A stretch of 64,000 nucleotides of DNA from the NCBI GenBank assembly GCA_963565915.1, contig OY751490.1:558001-622000 (forward strand). The letters run 5' to 3'. Below the pieces are notes generated by a model. It did not search any database. It was given only the letters and a program-made list of their open reading frames with translations, and was not told where the DNA came from. Made by a program: the position numbers and the translations under genes. Positions within the stretch are counted from its first letter, which is position 1; the number at the start of each line of letters is the position of its first letter. The stretch comes from Entoloma clypeatum (lineage: Eukaryota; Basidiomycota; Agaricomycetes; Agaricales; Entolomataceae). Below are positions 58,021 through 64,000 of this stretch, in pieces.

Positions 58021-61000
58021 GTGAAGGGAGATAAACCTCCGAAAAGATGAGAGATCAGGCTGTTAGCTCAGCTCAAAACACGACGAGGACCAAAGGTCAT
58101 CCAACCTGAGGTTGACAGTGGATGTGAACGCACATGCATCCATCCCAGAATAGTACGCGAACAGAACCTCCCCACATGAGGAATACCGCCCATAGCAATT
58201 CTGAATGCGGATGGATCACCAAATCGACAACAGAAAGCGAGCCAACTTGCCAAAGTCAAACTGGATTTGGGAGAACATCAGGAAACCATGGAAGCAATGG
58301 TACTGGACATTGGAAGAATGGACATGCTCTTGGGACATGACTGGTTGGTACACCACAACCCCACAATCAATTGGACAACCGGCGCGGTAACATTTAACCG
58401 GTGCCCAACAACATGTCGAACCAAAAACTCGGATTTCAGGGTTAACCTTGATGGTTGCAAACACCAGGTTCGCATGGTTGAGGTGCGCGACAAAGATGCA
58501 CCCAAAAAGTCGGATCAGAAATGGAAGCCTGGAGACCCTATTTTGGAAGCTGTCACTCCCACACCACCTCCCACAACCAAATGACCCTCATATGTTGAAC
58601 GATTTGCTCATCTCTTCAAGAAGAAGAACTTTGATAAGATCCCAAAGGAGAGGGAATGGGACCATGGTATCAAACTTACACTGGACACACCAAAGGAACT
58701 AGGGGGAAATACATATCCTATGACGCAAAAGGAACAAGAGGAATTGGACGCATTCATTGACGAGGGTCTAGCAACAGGAAAGATCTGTCCGTCCAAATCC
58801 CTGTATGCCTCCCCTTGCTTCTTCATCAACAAGAAGGATGGCTCCAAACGGTTGGTACAAGATTACCGCATGGTCAATAAATTCACGGTCAAAGACAAGT
58901 TCCCACTCCCACGAATATCTGATCTCTTGGATGTGCTGAAAGATGCAGTCTACTTCAATAAGATGGACATCATGTGGGGCTATAACAACATCTGGATTAA
59001 GGAGGGCAATGAATGGAAAGCTGCCTTCCTCACCAGTCGAGGATTGTTTGAACCATTGGTCATGTTTTTCAGTCTTTGCAACTCCCCGGGAACGTTCTCT
59101 CAAATGATGGCTAGTCTATTCCGGGACCAGATCCACTGACATATCTGCGTGATCTACATGGATGACATTGTGGTTATTGGTAAAACCAAGGAAGAACTCG
59201 CACAAAACACCAAGGAAATCCTACAGATCCTATCAGACAATGATTTGTTCCTAAAGGAGAAGAAGTGTTTATGGGAAGTAACAAAATGTCCTATATTGGG
59301 ATATGTGGTTGGTGAGGGATGTGTTGAGATGGAAACTGAGAAGGTGGATATAATTCGAAACTGGCGAGCACCCACATCAAAAAAGGAAGTTCAGAAGTTC
59401 CTTGGATTTGCTAACTTCTATCGATGTTTTATTGAAGGGTACTCAAACATTGCGAAACCTCTCACCGTGCTCACAGGCGGTACGGCATTTACTTGGGGAC
59501 CAACAGAGCAGCAAGCCTTTGAAGGTCTCATACGGGCAATTACATCGGCACCAGTCTTGGCATTACCAAAATCAGAGGGACAGTTCAGGGTTGAAACCGA
59601 TGCATTGGGCTATGCAATTGGAGCAGTACTCTCTCAGAAGCAAGACAACAAATGGCACCCCATTGTGTTCTTGTCACGGACCATGTCCACGGCCAAACAG
59701 AATTACGAGATATACGACAAGGAACTCCTGGCGGTCATGGAAGCATTGAAAGATTGGAGACACTATCTGCTCAAAGCCAGGGAGCGTTTCGAAATCTTGA
59801 CTGATCACAAGAACCTGGAATATTTCCGTCGTCCTCAGGACCTGAATCAACAACAGCAACGCTGGAAAATGAAGTTACAAGACTATGACTTTGAATTACA
59901 GCATGTGCCCGGCAAGACCAATGTGAAAGCGGACATCCTCTCGTGCTTACCCTGGTATGAAGCGGAACTCGAACCACAAGACAGTGACCAAATGCTCAAG
60001 GAGGGACTATTCTTGAAACGGTTGGAATAAGAAGATGTGGTACAAATGGAGATGTTCACGGAGGAACAATTCTTTGAAGGGGGTGAAACATCTGATTCCA
60101 TCAAAATTGGAAACGTCACAATCATCGAAAACCCATGGATCGCACGCATCAACGCTTAGAACCGCATGGAGACAGAAGTAGCGCAGGGCCTAAAAAAGAA
60201 TCCTCATTGGTATCAGCAGGAGAATGGGATCACCTATGCAGGAGAATAAGTCTATGTGCTGCCAGATCCACAATTACGACAAGAATTGATGTTTGAGTCA
60301 CACGATGCACCAGTGGCTGGACATTCAGGACAGTACTGAACAGATGAACACCTCACTCGCACCTACTGGTGGCCTACCATCCTGCATGACATAAAGAAGT
60401 ATGTGAAGGGTTGCGACACTTGTCAATGCAACAGGATCAACCAACAGAAACAACATGCTCCGCTACATCCCCATGCAGCACCAAGTCACCTATGGGAAGA
60501 CATAGGAATTGATGTTGTGGGACCAATACCAGAATCTGATGGAAAAAACGCAATTCTGGTCATCACAGATAGACATTCGAAGATGCTTCACCTCATTCCG
60601 ACAACCGTGGAATTATCGGCTGAAGGATTAGCCAAGATCTATTGGGATCAGATATGGAAGCTTCATGGGATCCCCAAGAAGATCATCAGCGATAGGGGAC
60701 CACAGTTTGCCGCGAAGTTCATGGAGATACTCTGCCGCATGCTAGGGATCAAAAGGAACCTGTCCACCATGTACCACCCACAGACCGATGGACAGGCCGA
60801 GTGATCGCATCAGGAAATGGAAGTGTTCTTATGGAACTTTGTCAACCATCTACAGGATGATTGGGCTGAGTGGATCACAATCACAGAGTTCCAGTACAAT
60901 GACAAAGAACATCAGGCCACGATGCACACCCCGTTCTACCTCAACTATGGTTTACATCCATGGAAGGGAGAACTTGTGTTAGAAGATACCAACCCGGCTG

Positions 61001-61557
61001 CCAACAACTTCTTGAAAAAACTCAAACAGGCACGAGAAGAAGCCAATGCAGCACTGAAACAAGCACAGGATCAGATGAAGAAGACAGTTGATACACGGCG
61101 AAGTCCGTCTCGGAACTACCGCATTGGGGACAAGGTGTGGCTGGAAGGGACTAACATCAGGACCGATTGCCCCTCAAAGAAACTTGATGCACTCCGACAT
61201 GGACCATTCAAAGTCCTAGAGAAGAAAGGAGCTAGCACATATCTTCTTGATCTTCCGAAGACTTGGAAGATGATTCATTCTGTGTTCAACAAGACCCTAT
61301 TGTCACCATATGAAACTCCGGAGTATGCCATCCAGAAGAAGAAACCAGCCCCTGATCCGATCATTGTCAAAGGACAAGAAGAATACCATGTGTCCACAAT
61401 TCTAGACTCTCGAAAGTTCTGTGGAAAGATCCAGTACCTCATCCAGTGGGACGGATATGGCCCAGAAGAGAACACATGGGAACCTCAAACCAACATTCAG
61501 AACGCTCAAGATCTGATCTGTGATTTCCATTGGCAGAACCCGTCTCACCCACGATAA
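58021..61557 (+). pseudogene. Ty3 pol (family A) with chromodomain, many stops
   Basis: Degenerate protease (VDSGCERTCIHP); RT with SLYASPCFFINKKDGS and intact YMDDIVVIG, though the usual Arg residues near DIMWGYNNIW look substituted; RNase H VETDALGYAIGAVLSQ and DKELLAVMEAL; integrase H..H (HDAPVAGHSG), CDTCQCNR, DVVGPIPES, SDRGPQFAAKF, TDGQAE. C-terminal chromodomain EEYHVSTILDSR, YLIQWDGYGPEENTWEP. Stops occur in the protease, before RT, before the YMDD strand (59137), after RNase H (60028), in the integrase N-terminus, and after TDGQAE (60802). Both TGA and TAA/TAG are seen, so decay is older than in family B. Confidence 0.9.
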
Positions 61558-61690
61558 AAGACATTTTTCAAAATCCACAACAGTACCGACCTCATCAGTC
61601 AAACACACACCAAGTTCCCCACTCTAGTCCACTTCTCTGCCCAGTATAGCCTCCCCATTCTTCTTCTACCTCTCAACCATCCTCGCTGCC

Positions 61691-62062
61691 ATGTCTACCA
61701 CCACCGCTACCTCCACTTCCACCGCCAACATCAACCCCGCCATTGCTGCCCTCATGAACGAAGCACTCTCCATGAGAGACCAAATCCATGCCCTTGAAAC
61801 TTCCCTTGCTGATCTCCTTCATCGCCAGATACATATCCAGCTCCACTTGCTGTCCAACCTCCCTGTTGCCCCAAGTCCTGAGGAAAAACAAATTCTCAGA
61901 AATTACACCAGCACCCTCATCATTGAAAATCAACATATTTGGTTGGCTCTCAAAGGCCTCGAGCTCGCCGTTGCCATCAACGAGGAGCTAATATATGATT
62001 GGAGCCTCAAGGAGAGTCCGAACTGGTCCGACCCCAACAACAATGAGGAATGGGGACAGTGA
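61691..62062 (+). CDS. accessory ORF between chromodomain and 3' LTR (family A)
   Basis: 123 codons on the sense strand, starting MSTTTATSTSTANINPAIAA. A predicted helical stretch (MRDQIHALETSLADLLHRQ) could be a coiled coil and is followed by an acidic Asn/Trp-rich end. It has no stop although the neighbouring pol has many. No known domain. It ends 35 bases before the 3' LTR, over the polypurine-like GAGGAGGGGAACA. Confidence 0.5.
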   Translation: MSTTTATSTSTANINPAIAALMNEALSMRDQIHALETSLADLLHRQIHIQLHLLSNLPVAPSPEEKQILRNYTSTLIIENQHIWLALKGLELAVAINEELIYDWSLKESPNWSDPNNNEEWGQ

Positions 62063-62096
62063 CTCTGTGAGGACACAGAGCTTGAGGAGGGGAACA

Positions 62097-62503
62097 TGTT
62101 ACGGACTCTACAGTATGAGGACCACGTCATATCTTTTACCTATCATCTGAACGTGGCGCCCTCTTACGAACTTACTATGTCTAATGTCTACTTTCGCAAC
62201 CTTTGATTCCTAGTCTGACTCACTACCTTACTTCATCATCCCCTTTAGTATACTTCACTCCCACACTGACTCGCTTTCCACAGTCAGCTGACTCACTGTA
62301 CATAGCCTTCCGCAGTCGCCTGACTCATGCGCACTGCCTTCCGCAGTACTGACTCATCTGCTATTGCCTATAGTCAGTACCTATATAAACCTTCTGTAGC
62401 ATAGTTACAGTAGATTCCTTAGATTTAGCAATCACATTGCTCTTCACCTTTCCACTTCCTGCATACTCTGCCTGAACCTTGGAACGGTTTGTTAAGCATA
62501 ACA
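62097..62503 (+). repeat. 3' LTR, family A
   Basis: 407 bp, TGTTACGG...CATAACA, about 95% like the 5' LTR by eye, with an inserted ATAGTTACA piece near the TATA region. Confidence 0.92.
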
Positions 62504-64000
62504 GTGACTTTGCAACGTACAAAGAAGAGAAATCAATCTGTACTTCCCAAACTGCAGGCAAAGCAAAGATCTCTATAAAAGGAGAAGAGACCGTATTTAT
62601 CACTCATACGATACCATCGCATCAAGAAAAGCCAAGAAGTCTAACAACTTGGCTTTATCTGGTTTTACACATCCTGGAGCTTTCCACTCGCCTCATGTCA
62701 ATGGGTGAAATCCTTCAAGAATCTGGATTAAATGATGCTGGCTCAGCTGACAATCTTAGTTTCTTCAAAGATGGAAAGTGTGTACTCAGATGTGAACCTC
62801 ATTTTCCCAGTTTGACAATATACTGGGTCAATACATACATTGAACAAATCACACAGCTAAATGCTAGAAATATCGATGTCTATAAAGCCAATTACAGCAT
62901 TTGGCATCAGTGGTTTGCACACCCTGGTAAAGATGTCCTGAAAAAGGCACCTGACTCATGTGATGGATTCCCAAGGGACATCCAATTTCCCCTTAAGGAT
63001 AAGCCATGCCGTCCCTGCGCAGAAGCAAAGTTGAGGTTGAAAAGCTTCTCTCCCTCATCTTCACATGCTTTCAGACCCTTTGAGTTGCTCCATTTGGACC
63101 TCAAAGAGTTTCCAATTGCCTCCTATCACAAATTTAAATACTACATCAGCTTCTTGGATGACTATTCTGGGCATGCTTGGACGGTATTGTTGAAACTCAA
63201 ATCTGATACCTGTGATGCATTCAAAAAGTGGACAATGCTTATGAAAACCCAGTTCAATGCCCAATTTTGCTGATGGCATTTTGATGGAGGGGGAGAGTTA
63301 AAAAAGGAAACTGGGGTAGTAAAATATCTTGAGGATATTGGAATTGCCATGGAAATTTCAGCTCCTAATACACCCCAACAAAATGGTCAAGCTGAAAGGA
63401 TTAACCGCACCATTGTAGAGAGAGCACAGGTGATGTGATTTGCCACCTGCTTACCGCAATCATGGTGGGAGTTTTGCGTTTTACACACTGTGCATGTCTA
63501 CAATCACATGCCAATTAAAAGACTTTATTGGAAGACATCTTTTGAATCTCTAAAAGGGAAAAAACTGGATGTATCTAATCTCCGTGTTTTAGGCTGCGCT
63601 GCCTATGTTTATATTCCTGAAGAATGCTGTGTGAATAAATTAAATCCACATGTGGAGCTTATGACCTTTATGGGTTTTAAATCAGGAATGAAAGCATATC
63701 AATTTATGACTGATAAAAAGAGTATCTTTATTGGTACTACCGCGGTATTCGATGAAACACTCTTTCCAAGATGTCCAGATACCAAAGTGCCACAACACAC
63801 ACCCATGGGAAATGAGCCTTCCCATGATGAGTCTCAGGATGACAGAAATCCTGATGACGATGTTGATCACCACTTCGGAGATGGAGATGTTCATTATCAT
63901 TCCCGCCAGCGTAATCAGCCGAGCGGAGATGAATCCTCCGATCCCCCTTCTGCTCCAAATGGAAACCAGCGTGATGGCACTGATGTACCACCTTCAAATC
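62504..64000 (+). pseudogene. second Ty1/copia pol fragment (protease end, integrase), runs off the window
   Basis: Begins directly after the family A LTR. Reads through SIWHQWFAHPGKDVLKK, CRPCAEAK, FELLHLDLKEFP, FLDDYSGHAWTVLL, DGGGELKKETG, PQQNGQAERINRTIVE and SWWEFCVLHTVHVYNHMP, the copia integrase. It then continues to the linker before RT. TGA stops at 63271 and 63436 and no gag upstream. It is a different, more diverged copia lineage from 35468-41248. Confidence 0.88.

Larger units (their letters stand above)
55386..62503 (+). mobile_element. Ty3 chromovirus (family A), decayed
   Basis: LTRs 55386-55786 and 62097-62503 enclose gag, pol with chromodomain, and a sense-strand extra ORF. 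No target duplication: the left flank (AAATG) is Tc1 DNA and the right flank (GTGAC) is copia DNA, so this element may be a recombinant between two insertions. Many stops. Confidence 0.92.

Noticed and set aside
1..64000. CRISPR arrays, operons, rRNA or prokaryotic signals
   Set aside because: Spliceosomal introns and the protein set show a eukaryotic nuclear genome; the 20-bp tandem arrays lack spacer/repeat alternation.

Overview
The window looks like repeat-rich nuclear DNA of an agaricomycete (mushroom-forming basidiomycete). The genes are dense with short introns of about 50-60 bp, several have micro-exons of 6-15 nt, and the protein set is typical of that group: Zn2Cys6 factor, aryl-alcohol-type aldo/keto reductase, Argonaute, BTB and TBC proteins, small secreted proteins, and an HNH nuclease. 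The transposon complement (Ty3 chromoviruses, Ty1/copia, Tc1/mariner, a hAT MITE) also fits. The species cannot be settled from sequence alone.

Layout. 1-583: 5' end of a transcription factor with two Zn2Cys6 clusters (minus). 3222-4795: aldo/keto reductase. 4917-5825: RING-finger gene (minus) with a degraded start codon. 6076-10185: a 26-exon Argonaute (minus) that closes as a 851-codon frame with the slicer residues D581/E620/D653/D798. 10536-11714 and 13931-14925: two secreted proteins (minus). 12472-13743: BTB protein. 15607-19420: Rab-GAP TBC protein. 19948-21332: HNH nuclease (minus). From about 21370 onward the window is mostly repeats.

The main structural feature is an old inverted duplication. 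The block at about 3236-11530 is copied in reverse orientation at about 21372-32070. The two arms have decayed in complementary ways. The reductase, Argonaute and the first secreted protein are intact only in copy 1, while the RING gene keeps its ATG only in copy 2. Copy 2 also has an internal deletion that fuses a secreted-protein exon to an Argonaute exon, and a Tc1/mariner element (21701-28244) inserted at a TA of an intron. That element was itself filled with a solo LTR, further LTR pieces, a gag fragment with an assembly gap, and a 20-bp minisatellite.

The right half (33600-64000) holds a hAT MITE, a 1.1-kb foldback element, a nearly intact copia element (35468-41248, TSD TCCTA), a TIR element carrying a second 20-bp minisatellite, a chromodomain Ty3 element (44052-50890, TSD CTAGG), a third minisatellite, a Tc1 transposase piece, a second decayed chromovirus (55386-62503) containing a solo LTR of another family, and a copia fragment running off the end. 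All three Ty3-type elements have the layout of self-primed (Tf1-like) retrotransposons: about 11 nt just inside the LTR are complementary to the predicted transcript 5' end. The Ty3 element at 44052-50890 also carries a spliced antisense gene whose product has exact Zn2Cys6 cysteine spacing. This is the most novel candidate system here. Many stops in the elements are TGA where CGA is expected, which fits CpG-to-TpG decay.
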